Shown here one piece after another: positions 33,060 through 43,720 of a stretch of DNA of 64,000 nt. Position 1 is the stretch's first letter. Each line of letters starts with the position of its first letter. The stretch lies in assembly GCA_016169945.1 (NCBI GenBank), contig JADLSH010000377.1, positions 2,100,001 to 2,164,000 on the forward strand, in the 5' to 3' direction. A model generated the notes under the pieces. It made no database searches, was not told where the DNA came from, and was given only the letters and a program-made list of their open reading frames with translations. Position numbers and translations under genes: made by a program. This DNA is from Trachythela sp. YZ-2020. Lineage: Eukaryota; Cnidaria; Anthozoa; Malacalcyonacea; Clavulariidae.

Positions 33060-34905
33060 TTAAACGTTTAGCAATCAAAGATTGAATTACACGTTCTTAC
33101 ATTATACATGCTACATAATTATATATATAAAATTTTGTTAAAATTGAGCTATAAGAAGGGTATTAAAATTTTAAAATTTTAATCTAAAACTACGAATATG
33201 TTCTAATTGCGTATGGAATGAAACTATTTCTAAAACGCTCAGTTTTGGCTTTAATAGACGGAAGGCGGTCATTACGTAAATTATATTGAATGATGTTCAC
33301 TACTAGATGGCAAAAGATTAAAAAGGCGATTACTTGGCATGTTTATGCGATTAAAATATTTACGACATAATGTTTCTCTTCGATCCTTTAGTGTCACTAA
33401 TGCAGTAGTCTTCCTGTTTTCTGAATATGACAAATTCTTGCATATAATACGAAGGGCTCGTTTTTGAACTGATTCAACCTGTTCACATAAATATTCAGGG
33501 GTACAAGAATGCCATATAGGGCAAGCCTATTCCAAAACTGGCCGAATGTAACAGCAAAAAACTTTTACTAAATCCACATCATCAACACTCGCTCGTTGCA
33601 GAATTCTTAGGAAATATAAGCGTTTACTAACTTTAGAACAGATATCGTGAATGTGATCATTCCATGTTAATTCATCTGAGATGGTAATACCCAAAAGTTT
33701 TGCCTTATTGACAACTCTAACAGGCTCGTTGTTAATCGTTAACTGATTACCAAAATCGAACTCATAGTCTGAGAATGTAATCCTTAATTCTTTTGGGTTT
33801 TTTCTCCATTTAATTCCATGTAGTTATGCTCGACCCACTCGCTGGTTTTAGATAAAATTTAGTCCAGTTTAGACCCTGTATTCTGTAAAACGACTTCAAA
33901 AATTGAAGAATCATCAACAAATTTTATGATATCATTGGTTGGTTTGAAATCGTTAATCATAATCAGGAACAATAATGGCCCAAGCTTAGTCCCCTGAGGT
34001 ACTCCCGCCTTCACACTGATCCAACTATATGTACATCCCCCCAATTTCAAACGTTGATGGCGACCAGATAAAAATGCAATAATCCAATTGACCAATACAG
34101 GATGAATATTAATATCTTTTAGCTTATTTATAAGTACATTATGGCCAATTTTGTCGAATGCCTTTGAAAAATCCAATAAGCACACTCGAACTACTGATCC
34201 AGTTCCATCCAGAGCTTGAAACCAACGGTGAATCATAAGCATTGAGGCGTCGGTGGTACACGAGTTCTTTATAACACCAAATTGATTCCGGTCTATTCTA
34301 TCTTCAATTGAATCTAACAACCACCTATAAATAAAAGATTCTCCAATCTTGCTCTATTAACGGGCGTTAATGAAATTGGATCTCAGATCGGTGGCGGCAT
34401 CCTTAACTGGAGTTGTTTTGGGGTATGACATCAGCTGATTTCCATATTGTTGGTAAATAAGCTTCTTCAATCGATGCATTGAAAATAAAACAGAGCGAAA
34501 GACTTAGAATATCTAAAAAGTCCTTCAAAATCCAATTCGGAAAATTGTCTGGACCTGTAGCTTTACGTGGATTAATACGAGATAATTCTAACTTAACATC
34601 GTCTACAGTAACTCTGTATATATCCGGTACTTCAGTGATAGTAGGTTGCACAGATAGTTCCCGCATATTAGTAGTCGCCTGAATGAAGCAATCGTTAATA
34701 TAGTTGGCAAGATCAACGCCTTCGAACAAACAATCATTATAAAGAATGCTAGTCACTTGGCTAGTATTGTTCAATCCAGCAAGGCGTTTCACTTCTTTCC
34801 ACCACTGTCGAGTATTAGCTGTTCCACACTGCTTGATTTTGTTCTTACGATAGCGTTGTTTTGTCCTTTTCACCAATCGCGATCGATTTATCTTATTTCT
34901 CAATG
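33060..34905 (-). pseudogene. LINE ORF2 (RT), minus strand
   Basis: 34903-34403 carries the pre-RT segment and RT block 1 (RKATGPDNFPNWIL). A deletion follows, then 34320-33859 with VCLLDFSKAFDKIGHN (catalytic Asp), VKAGVPQGTKLGPLLF and KFVDDSS (YADD equivalent). 33858-33195 contains the decayed thumb (QKRALRIICKNL, DRRETLC) and C-terminal AKTERFRNSFIPYAIR. The ORF is broken by several frameshifts. It abuts another LINE in the same orientation at about 34905. Confidence 0.85.
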
Positions 34906-35173
34906 ACTAAGTGATTGGATTTCTTTAAATTTCAAGTCTTCCAGATATGATAGACCGGGATATATTATTCGTAAAGCGCGTTTTTGGATTCTTTCGACCT
35001 CTTGTTTTAAATAATCTGGAGCACCGTAATTCCAAACCTGGCATGAATATTCAAGGCAGGCCGTATACATGTAATAAACACTTGGATCAGAGAATTCTCT
35101 CCAACTCCGCTTCGTTTAAGTATACTCGGAGAAAGTAAAGTCTCTTTGATGCTTATATTACAGTATATTCGAT
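34906..35173 (-). pseudogene. LINE copy 2, segment 4 (thumb region)
   Basis: Reads ASKRLYFLRV, then after a shift ITCIRPALEYSCQVWNYG-like sequence and VERIQKRALRII. It continues directly from 36298 once the foldback element at 35174-36297 is taken out, and ends at the junction with the LINE below 34905. Confidence 0.75.
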
Positions 35174-36297
35174 CACAGGCGGCCCAATTTCAGGGTGAAT
35201 GATCAGGAGTTGCGGGTTTTGAACGGCTTTTTTTAAACAATTTTATACTCCACCAAAACTATTCTAAAAACATTCTTAAATTAGTCAAATAACTACACTT
35301 TAACAATAAAATATAGTTGACATGATAGTATAATGCATTTGCATTCTTTTAATTACGCCATGGGCTCATTTAGAGCGGTTTATGCAACCTTTTCTGTGGC
35401 CTATATGTTGTGTCAAATTGTGTGTTGCTCGTCATATGTATATAGAAGGTAAAGGCTAATTACTCTCGTCCCGACCGCATCGCCTTCAAAGTCAAATATC
35501 TCCGCTCAAACTTGTCGTACGGCAAAAAAATTCGATCAAATCTTTTCACAAAGGTTTCTCTTTCTAACGAATATGGTTTGATCATATAACTCGGGCAAAT
35601 TTAGCGACGAACGGCGCCAAAATCTCAATTTCGGCTATGTTCATAATACTTCGAACTGTTCGGGCATGATCGTGGACGTGACGTAAACAAACAGGCAAAA
35701 CAATACCGTCTTGCGCGGGGTGGGACAGCAGTCAAATTCGTCGCTACTCGTCAATTTGACTGCTGTCCCACCCCGCGTAAGGCGGTATTGTTTACCAGTT
35801 GTTTACGTGACGTCCACGACCATGCCCGAACAGTTCGAAGTATTATGAACTTAGGCTACATAGCCGAAACTGAGAGAGATTTTGGCTCCGTTCGTCGCTA
35901 AATTTGCCCGAGTTATGATCAAACCATATTCGTTAGAAAGAGAAGATTTGATCGAATTTTTTTTGCCGTACGACAAGTTTGAGCGGAGATATTTGACTTT
36001 GAAGGCGATGCGGTCGGGCCGCGAGTAATTAGCCTTTACCTTCTATATACATATGACGAGCAACACAATTTGACACAACATATAGGCCACAGAAAAATTG
36101 CATAAACCGCTAAATGAGCCCATGGCATAATTAAAGAATGCAAAGGCATTATACTATCATGTCAACTATATTTTATTGTTAAAGTGTAGTTATTGTTGAC
36201 TAATTTAAGAATGTTTTTAGATCATAAAATTTATTTATAAAAAGCCGTTAAAAACCCGCAACTCCTGATCATTCACCCTGAAATTGGGCCGCCTGTG
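35174..36297. mobile_element. 1.1-kb foldback element with 7-bp target duplication
   Basis: Ends CACAGGCGGCCCAATTTCAG and inverted copy; the arms pair over almost their full length with the turn near 35740-35760 (TTTGACTGCTGTCCCACCCC mirrored). ATTCGAT flanks it at 35167-35173 and 36298-36304. No ORF. It sits inside the LINE copy 2 reading frame. Confidence 0.88.
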
Positions 36298-37851
36298 ATT
36301 CGATATGCAAGATACAGCGGAGATCAGACGAAAAAAAAACACCAAGGACTTTTGCCGATGAAACCCGGGAATACTATGCTTTTCAACGAACAGTGGACGA
36401 AGGTTCGGTGTATCTTAAGCAAACGAAATGATCAGCTCTTTACATTTGGCGTGGTTAAGTACCACATCGTTCTCTATACACCATTTCTCTATATCGTCAA
36501 TAACAGTTTGTAAATGACTTTGTTTACCTTCAATGATTGTTTCCGAGAGACTGGTGTCGTCAACATATTTCATTCGGTTGTTATGAGCGATGGCTAAATC
36601 GTTGACCATAATGAGAAAAAGAAGCGGGCCAGAATTGTACCCTGCGGTACGACACCATTTACAAATGACCAATCCGATAACATGGGGCCCAACTTCACCC
36701 TTTGTCTTCTTTGCATGAGAAAGTCAATCACCCAATTAATTAAAGAATTATCAATGCAGAGTAATCGCATCTTATTTATGAGGATTTAATGATTGATTCT
36801 ATCAAATGCCTTACTAAAATATAATAGGAAAACACGTACAGTTTCGCCATTGCCATCTGTCTCTGAAAACCAACAGTAGAACATGCTAATTAACGCATCC
36901 ACAGAAGAACATCCTTTTAATGAATCAAATTGTCTTTGATCCAATATCGGATGAATACCATCCATGATCCTTCGAAATTGGAGCGATTCAATAATTTTTT
37001 ATAATGTAGCAGTTAGTGATATAGGTCCAAGATCCGAGGATATATCTGTTACTGGAGTTGTCTTTGGGACTGGAATAACATTTGCTTCTTTCCACTGCCT
37101 GGGGACCTGTGCCTGTTTAATAGAGGTGTTAAATATAATTGTCACAAGTTCAGAGAGCTCCATGGAAAAATTATTGAGAAACCAATTCGGTATACCACTG
37201 GACCAGGTGCTTTCTTGGATTTAATTTTCTTTAGATGGGATTCAGTAGCAAAGTCAGAGATAGTGTAGGGGTCCCTGGATTCTTCAATAGGAATTTTTTC
37301 ATACTCTGATAGGGGAGGTAGTGGTGGGGTGGCAGCAATAAATGCATTTTTCACTGCGGACGCTAGTGCTTTCCTTGTAAGACGATTCCATTGACCTCAA
37401 CAGAATTGAAAACTGCTTTTGAAGAAGAGGCAGCTACATTTTTTATTGCACTACACCATTTTTTTGGCTTTGAATTTTTTAAATGGCTCACTTGAGATTT
37501 ATAAAAATTAAATTTAGCTTGCTTGATGACACAATTATTGGTATATTCTAATCAAATTTTGGTAGCTGTATTGGTGGGATAAAGTTAATCAAGTGGATGT
37601 AACATGGTTGACATATGATCTGATTGACCAACAGCGGGAAGAATATCTGGTTCTTTTTACCAACGCTTTATATTGGTAAGTATTAAATCCAAAGTCGCGT
37701 TTCCACGAGTTGGTTTCTTAACAATTTGCTTAAGAGATGAATTTCTACAAAGTCGTTTAGTGTCAAACTGATTAAAGTCGCGCGTAACGATGACACCTGC
37801 TCTAGGGTATTGCAATAAGATTTTGTCCAAAGAGCCAATCATGTACTTATA
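36298..37851 (-). pseudogene. LINE copy 2, segment 3 (endonuclease end and RT)
   Basis: 37851-37657 ends the endonuclease with TRDFNQFDTKRL and GNATLDLILTN. The RT follows with SKKAPGP, a decayed FSKAFDRINH block (about 36800), GVVPQGT (about 36650) and KYVDDTS (36570), then AKCKELIIS. Multiple frameshifts and stops. Upstream it joins segment 2 across the TIR element at 37852-40673. Confidence 0.82.
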
Positions 37852-39235
37852 TAGCCTCCTCCGCAGGCATCGCCTTAAAATTGGCGGGCAGAAATTATTT
37901 GCTGGAAAAAAAAAATTAGTGTCGATGCCTGCCAAAACCCGAAGACTTTGGACCGGTCATGTTACCCTTATGGACCGGTCATGTTACCCCCACCCCCACG
38001 GGATATTTTTTTCATATATTAAAACTAAAGAGAAATGTCAAAAGCTGTGTTACCCTCACTCTCACGGGGTAATTATTTGTTCATAAAAACAACTGCAAAA
38101 TTATACTGATAGACGTTCGCCAGAATACTGTAACATTTTATGTTACAAATATTAAAAAAGTATTTAGTATCTTGCGCTTTAAAAGCTACAGAATAGTTGC
38201 GGACATATTTAAAGATAAAGCATGTGGATCGAAGTCATGAAAATAGAAGTCGAATGGCTTTAATCAAGTTTCGACAGACAAAACAAACTTCTACACTACG
38301 TCGTTTGATGCTGCTAAAGCTAAGCGTTTAATAAACGGAGAATGTGTATTAAATGGATTCCCTAATGGTCTTAGTTCGACGGAGTAAACATGTTCAAACC
38401 ACTTAGAAACTGTATAAAGTATGAAGAGTTGTGAGCGCCGAGCTCGAATGGAAAATATAACTTAATATATGACTATATGAGTATAGCTAACACACAAATA
38501 GCGTTGAACTGGAACAGTATAAATTGTTTTGGGAAACAATGTACTCTAGAAGGTTAGAAGGTACAAGCATAGTAAAATGTCGAAGTTTCAAGTGCAAGAT
38601 ATAATTGATGCTGGTGGAATATAATACTCATTTTACTTGATGAGACAAAAGATAATTTGTAACTGGTTTGGTTTGTTTACAATTTTGTTTGAGATATTTC
38701 AGCCAAGAACACACTTAAAATTTACTATGCTCTGTTTTTATGCTGTACTTGAGTACTTATGCATGACTGTGTAGTGCTCCATGCCGGTAGATATGTAGCC
38801 AATCTCCAAATGGAGCTAGGCTTATGCCGGCACAGCTGTGGGGCTGAGGACGAGAATGGGTGCGGCTCAAAGGGCAGATTCCTCTTCAACCTGGCTCAAA
38901 TTCTAGTTGTTAGCAAGTGAATCTAATTTTTTTGCAAATTGGCTTGTAACTCCAGAATTCTTAATAATTCACCTAAGTTTTGAAGTGCACATTTTCAATT
39001 TGGAGTTAGCCTTATAGACTATGGAGTATGGAGGTTGACGACTCCATAGCTCCCTAACTTCTGCCACCATGTGGTGTTGTGATGCAAAATTTGCCTAATA
39101 TCGATTATAAATAGAGCCACTGTAATATATTAGCATGTTACAATCAAAATTATTCTATGGCATGTATAATCAAATGCATGTTTGGACTGGATGTGCCTAC
39201 TTTCAGAAAATAGCAAATAGTCTTCTATGTTATAG

Positions 39236-39335
39236 ATAAAACATGAGCAGTCGATCTTTATCTGATATAGAAACTCGAGCCGAAGGCGAGCGTTTGTATA
39301 TCAGATAAAGATCGGATGCGAATGTTTTATCAAAC
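39236..39335. repeat. Hairpin repeat
   Basis: ATAAAACAT...GATCTTTATCTGATATA and its complement surround CTCGAGCCGAAGGCGAGCG. An imperfect stem of about 40 bp. A similar design appears at 52957-53024. Confidence 0.75.
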
Positions 39336-39361
39336 TCTGAACATGTGGTGCAATTAAGTGT

Positions 39362-39480
39362 TTATGATCAAACTACCTGAAAAATGCAACAAGAAATTCA
39401 ACATTGCAAGGGAAGGCTGTTTGCATGGAAGTTAGTGACTATTAACTTCTAGATGAATCTCACTAACTTCCAGATAAATG
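39362..39480 (-). mobile_element. Penelope-like terminal remnant
   Basis: AACTACCTGAAAAATGCAAC and GCATGGAAGTTAGT match the 3' terminal sequence of the Penelope copies at 13.4 and 31.3 kb, in inverse orientation and decayed. Confidence 0.55.
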
Positions 39481-40673
39481 GCTCAAAATTGGTATCCTAA
39501 AGATCCTTAATCCTAAAGACCCAATTAAAGCTTACTATTAATTTAGTACTGCCTGTTGTAAGGTAGGTCATACAACGTTTATACCCACCTGGCTGTTTAT
39601 AATAGCTAGATCAATGTTTTCAATTTCAATGGTTGCATGCCCATGTGTTAAAAAATGTGCAGGCTATATGTTGAACAGAAAATTGAAACAGTTCAGGCAG
39701 CAACAAGTTTGCCATACACATAATGACTGCTAAAATATTCCATAAACTATAAAGGATACATGATTATTTCATTATGGCCATATTGGCTAGGATCTTGCTT
39801 CACTACTTGCCAGATTTAGCTATTTTGGCAACAAATACCAGACAAGGTTTTTCTCTGCTGGTATTATGGCTCTTGCCTTATTTGTTGTCAAAAATATATT
39901 TTTTATTTGAATCGATTTCTTGTTATTAAAATTGATATGCTACAGTAGATAGCACAATTTTGTCCTCATTTCTTACATTTGAAAACTGTCCTCTAATGCT
40001 AAATCAGGCATACATTATATTGAATTGTACAGTTGTACTATGATACTTTCATTTAAATAATGAATTAATCCACTTTCCATCTTCTTAGAAACCAAAAACT
40101 GTACATAGCAAATGATACTATATTACAAAATTGTGCCTGTCATGCAAATAGAAAGAAAGAAAAATAGAAAATCCCCTTGTTGTTAGAATTCTTTTCTATG
40201 TATATGAAGCAATCAGAGTAGACAGACTGACAGAGTAGAGTTTTTAATATATATGGCACAAACTATATAATTATGTGATTCATAAAATTTAGTGGTTTTC
40301 ATATTTGTATAGAAATACCAAATCTACCTTTATGCTTGTTAAAAGATTTACAGCATCAAATATATATAGCATGCATATACAGTACACGAAAAATTCCCGA
40401 TAAACATTCTAAAACCTCAACAAAGTCTTTTATACATGTTTAAATTGTCCAAAAAAGCTGAACTTAAAGATAAAATAAATTCTCCACTCCATGCAATCCG
40501 CCATTTTGAATTTCAAAATCCTCCCCACGTACCTACCCTGAAGACAAAAATCGCTGCGCAAGCAAGATGCGCAAAACGGCTCAACCATGTCGGGTTTTGG
40601 CAGGCATCTCCCCGACTTTCTACCGTGACGCAACCTACCCCGGGGATCCAAGAGATGCCTGCGGAGGAGGCTA

Positions 40674-40971
40674 GTACTTATATAGTTCGTTACTATCTGC
40701 TAGAGGTGGGTTGTATATCACACAAACAATAATACATGAAATTTCTCTTGGAAGTCGGTAAGGTCTGAGTTTTACCCACAAACACTCATGGTTAGGGCAG
40801 CCAAGATTTGGAAGTATCACGAAAGGGATTGAAGATTTAACAAATGCACAAACTCCTTCACTCCGTTTCTCGCCGCGGTCGTTTCGAACTAAGTTATAGC
40901 CCTGTATATTTACACAGCTATCAGGAACATTTAAATTCAACCAAGTCTCTGTTATTCCAGCAAGATCTACT
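40674..40971 (-). pseudogene. LINE copy 2, segment 2 (endonuclease N-terminal part)
   Basis: Open on the minus strand: LAGITETWLNLNVPD, then GYNLVRNDRGEKRSEG and LWVKLRP, ending CVIYNPPLADSNELYKY at the TIR-element junction. ITETWL and the RxDR block are hallmarks of the APE-type endonuclease of LINEs. Confidence 0.85.
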
Positions 40972-43391
40972 CACTGATCTAATAGTATACTGGATATAGC
41001 TTCTATAGGTGGCAAAAGTGAAGCCACATTATATATGCGAAAATCACTTCTGGGGACCACGGAGTGATACAAGGCGAACGAACGGGATATATGGCGGACA
41101 AGGTGAACGAACGGGAATTTTCGCAAATTTAAGACACTTCGCGACCATGTACTAACCTCATCGCTCTACCATGGATAAAAGATGTTATGTTAATGCTTTT
41201 AAAACTAAAATTATCTAGATTGCTCTAAAATATCGGCATTTGTGTTCGTTCAAAGTTGTCCTTGCGCGAATAATATTTTATCGCCACGATCATACGAGAA
41301 GACAATTTCTAGTTTGCTTTCGAAATATGGAGGCAGAATAAGATCTACTCTACTCAAAAATACCTTGAAAGTAAAGTAAATAATTTGTTTTATGATATAT
41401 GTTTAATCTTGATCAACAAGAGGTTTTCAATTCCCCCAAATGACGAAGCCTTTACAAATATACTTTTCAGTCTGTATAGATATTTGTACATGTTTAATTG
41501 TTTACAGTACTTGTTTTCATTTATTATACTTAAAACTGGATGGCAACCCAAATTTAGCCTTTTGCGGAGTATTAAATCTACTTAATGTAGCAGTTGCACT
41601 TTGAATAGGAGCCATAAAATTGATTTAAAATGTGGAGTGTATTCGAGAGTGTATTCATGATTAAATATCTATAAATTAAGTAAATATAAGAACAAGGAAA
41701 TATATGTAAAGGATGCCCAGAGACAAGATTTGCCATATTAAAGTTGTAGTAAAATTCTCTCTAGGATAAGTTAATATAAACGCAAAGTTAAGAATACAAT
41801 TTATAAAAGGATACGAATGATGGCTTGCCATGCCTGTAAGTCAATGGCCCGCTCTTGCCCACTCATTAGGAATTGAACAAATAGGTCAAGTTTGGAATGG
41901 AGAATATTCAAAACGAATACTCATAACTATTCATTTCTTAAGAAGGATTTATAGTAAATTTAAAACAATTAGCTTGCCCTCAACACATCAATCCCAAGCA
42001 GTAATGTTTGCAAGTAAAATTGTCAAGTCATTACCAGGAGAATATAGTATTCTGGCAATAGACAGAGAATGCATATTCTATGCTAGCCTTGGCCAATTAC
42101 TGGAGAAACAGTCCCTTGAAATTTGTATCCCCCATTTACACGAGCCCGGACTGATCTTCAACCTGGGTTGGAAGACCCCATGGGGCTTTTTTTATTGCAT
42201 TCACATTATAACCCGGGTTGGCTGCAACCCTATGGCTGCAACACTGGAGTCTGGATATTTGTTTTCAACCCAGACCAGCTTGAACCAACCCTGGTTGACA
42301 TTCAATTGAGGTTGTGGTATTTTTCTGTTCATAACTCTTTCATTACACACTATTTTGCTGATACACATGTGTCGAACCTTTCTACCATCCACCTTATCAG
42401 CCTGGTGTCCATGATCAGTTGTGCTGTTTTGAGAATGTCAAAAAGGGAGCTGATATAACATGGTGTCAGTACATCTTTGCAATCAGTAAACTTATTTGCA
42501 TACATACAGCACCCAAACTGACAAAACACATGAAGACAGATCCAGACTATTTTGCATCAGTGACCATGACTTGGTCGTGACAGCTGAACCAAATGGAAAC
42601 AAGGCTCAAGTGTATAAATGGGGCATAAAACAGTAGTGTTTCTTTTGGAAACTGCAGGCAAATGCTGGGAGTTGGTGGAAATAACTGGAAAATTGGTTAT
42701 TTTTACAATAACAAATGTTTAGATAACAATATCTTTTAAGCAAATTTTTATATTTAAAAAATAATGAAGAACACACTCACACGCATTTAAGATCAATTTC
42801 ATGGTTGCAAGTTCAAAATTCGGCTGATTTATAAACGTAGATTCACTCCACAAAAGGCTATATTTGGGCAGGCTTCCAGTTTTATAGTATAGTAAATCAA
42901 AACAAGTACTATTAAACATGTACTGTACAAATATCTATACAGGCTTCAAGCATCAAGATTAAACATATATGATAAAACAAAATTACTTACTTTCCTTTTA
43001 AGGTATTTTTGAGTAGAGTAGATCTTATTCTGCCTCCATATTTGGAAAGCAAACTAGAAATTGTCTTCTCGTATGATCATGGCGATAAAATATTATTCCC
43101 GCAAGGACAACTTTGAACGAACACAAATGCCGATATTTTAGAGCAATCTAGATCATTTTAGTTTTAAAAGCATTAACATAACATCTTTTATCCATGGTAG
43201 AGCGATGAGGTTAGTACATGGTCGCGAAGTGTCTTAAATTTGCGAAAATTCCCGTTCGTTCACCTTGTCCGCCATATATTTCTATACAAATGTGTATCAC
43301 TCCGTGGTCCCCGGAAGTGATTTTCGCATATATAATGTGCTTCACTTTTGCCACCTATAGAAGCTATATCCAGTCTACTATTAGATCAGTG
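40972..43391. mobile_element. 2.4-kb element with long (about 600-bp) TIRs
   Basis: CACTGATCTAATAGTA and inverted copy form the ends. Inverted similarity continues for about 600 bp inward (TGGATATAGCTTCTATAGGT; ACGGAGTGATAC; CATGGATAAAAGATG). The flanks GATCTACT (40964-40971) and GGTCTACT (43392-43399) are an 8-bp target duplication with one mismatch. It interrupts the LINE copy 2 endonuclease. The superfamily is not assignable from this. Confidence 0.8.
41830..42309 (+). CDS. Unassigned ORF in the long-TIR element
   Basis: The longest ORF in the unique core of the element, 159 codons. The first 100 residues look protein-like (SQWPALAHSLGIEQIGQVWN, LAIDRECIFYASL). The last third is translated from a CCCGGGTTGG-type inverted repeat (42140-42290), which looks inserted. 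It may be the remains of a transposase, but I see no catalytic motif. Confidence 0.3.
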   Translation: MPVSQWPALAHSLGIEQIGQVWNGEYSKRILITIHFLRRIYSKFKTISLPSTHQSQAVMFASKIVKSLPGEYSILAIDRECIFYASLGQLLEKQSLEICIPHLHEPGLIFNLGWKTPWGFFYCIHIITRVGCNPMAATLESGYLFSTQTSLNQPWLTFN

Positions 43392-43720
43392 GGTCTACTT
43401 CATTCATTTTTAGAACCAAATCCAAATCATCCACTTTACTAGATATGGCCCTCACATTAGAGAGGGAAATATTTGGGAGCTGGATAATTCTAACTGTGGT
43501 AGGATTATTTAAAGGTTTTTTATTTATAGGTATTTCAATTAAGTTCAGGTGAGTAACTTGTCTCTTCTTTACTTTCAGATTTATTTGAGTGTTACAGATA
43601 CGCGAAGTAATTCGAACTGGCATTTTCGGTTCTTTGTCAGTCGAGATACTACACTGAGATGAACCAAACACTCCAGGGAGTGGTGCCGATAACCTGTCCA
43701 GCAACATTAGTCAACATACT
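43392..43720 (-). pseudogene. LINE copy 2, segment 1 (upstream of endonuclease)
   Basis: The open frame 43707-43381 ends ISLSNVRAISSKVDDLDLVL, KMNEVDP, which runs into LAGITETW of segment 2 once the long-TIR element is removed. The 5' boundary with the BEL/Pao sequence is near 43.7 kb. Confidence 0.75.

Larger units (their letters stand above)
37852..40673. mobile_element. 2.8-kb non-autonomous TIR element with 9-bp target duplication
   Basis: Ends TAGCCTCCTCCGCAGGCATC and inverted copy; GTACTTATA flanks it at 37843-37851 and 40674-40682. A second inverted motif, GATGCCTGCCAAAACCCGA, occurs inside both ends (about 37924 and 40594-40612). A 9-bp duplication is typical of Mutator-like elements, so MULE-like is my best guess. 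No transposase ORF is present. Its interior includes the hairpin and Penelope remnant listed below. Confidence 0.82.
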
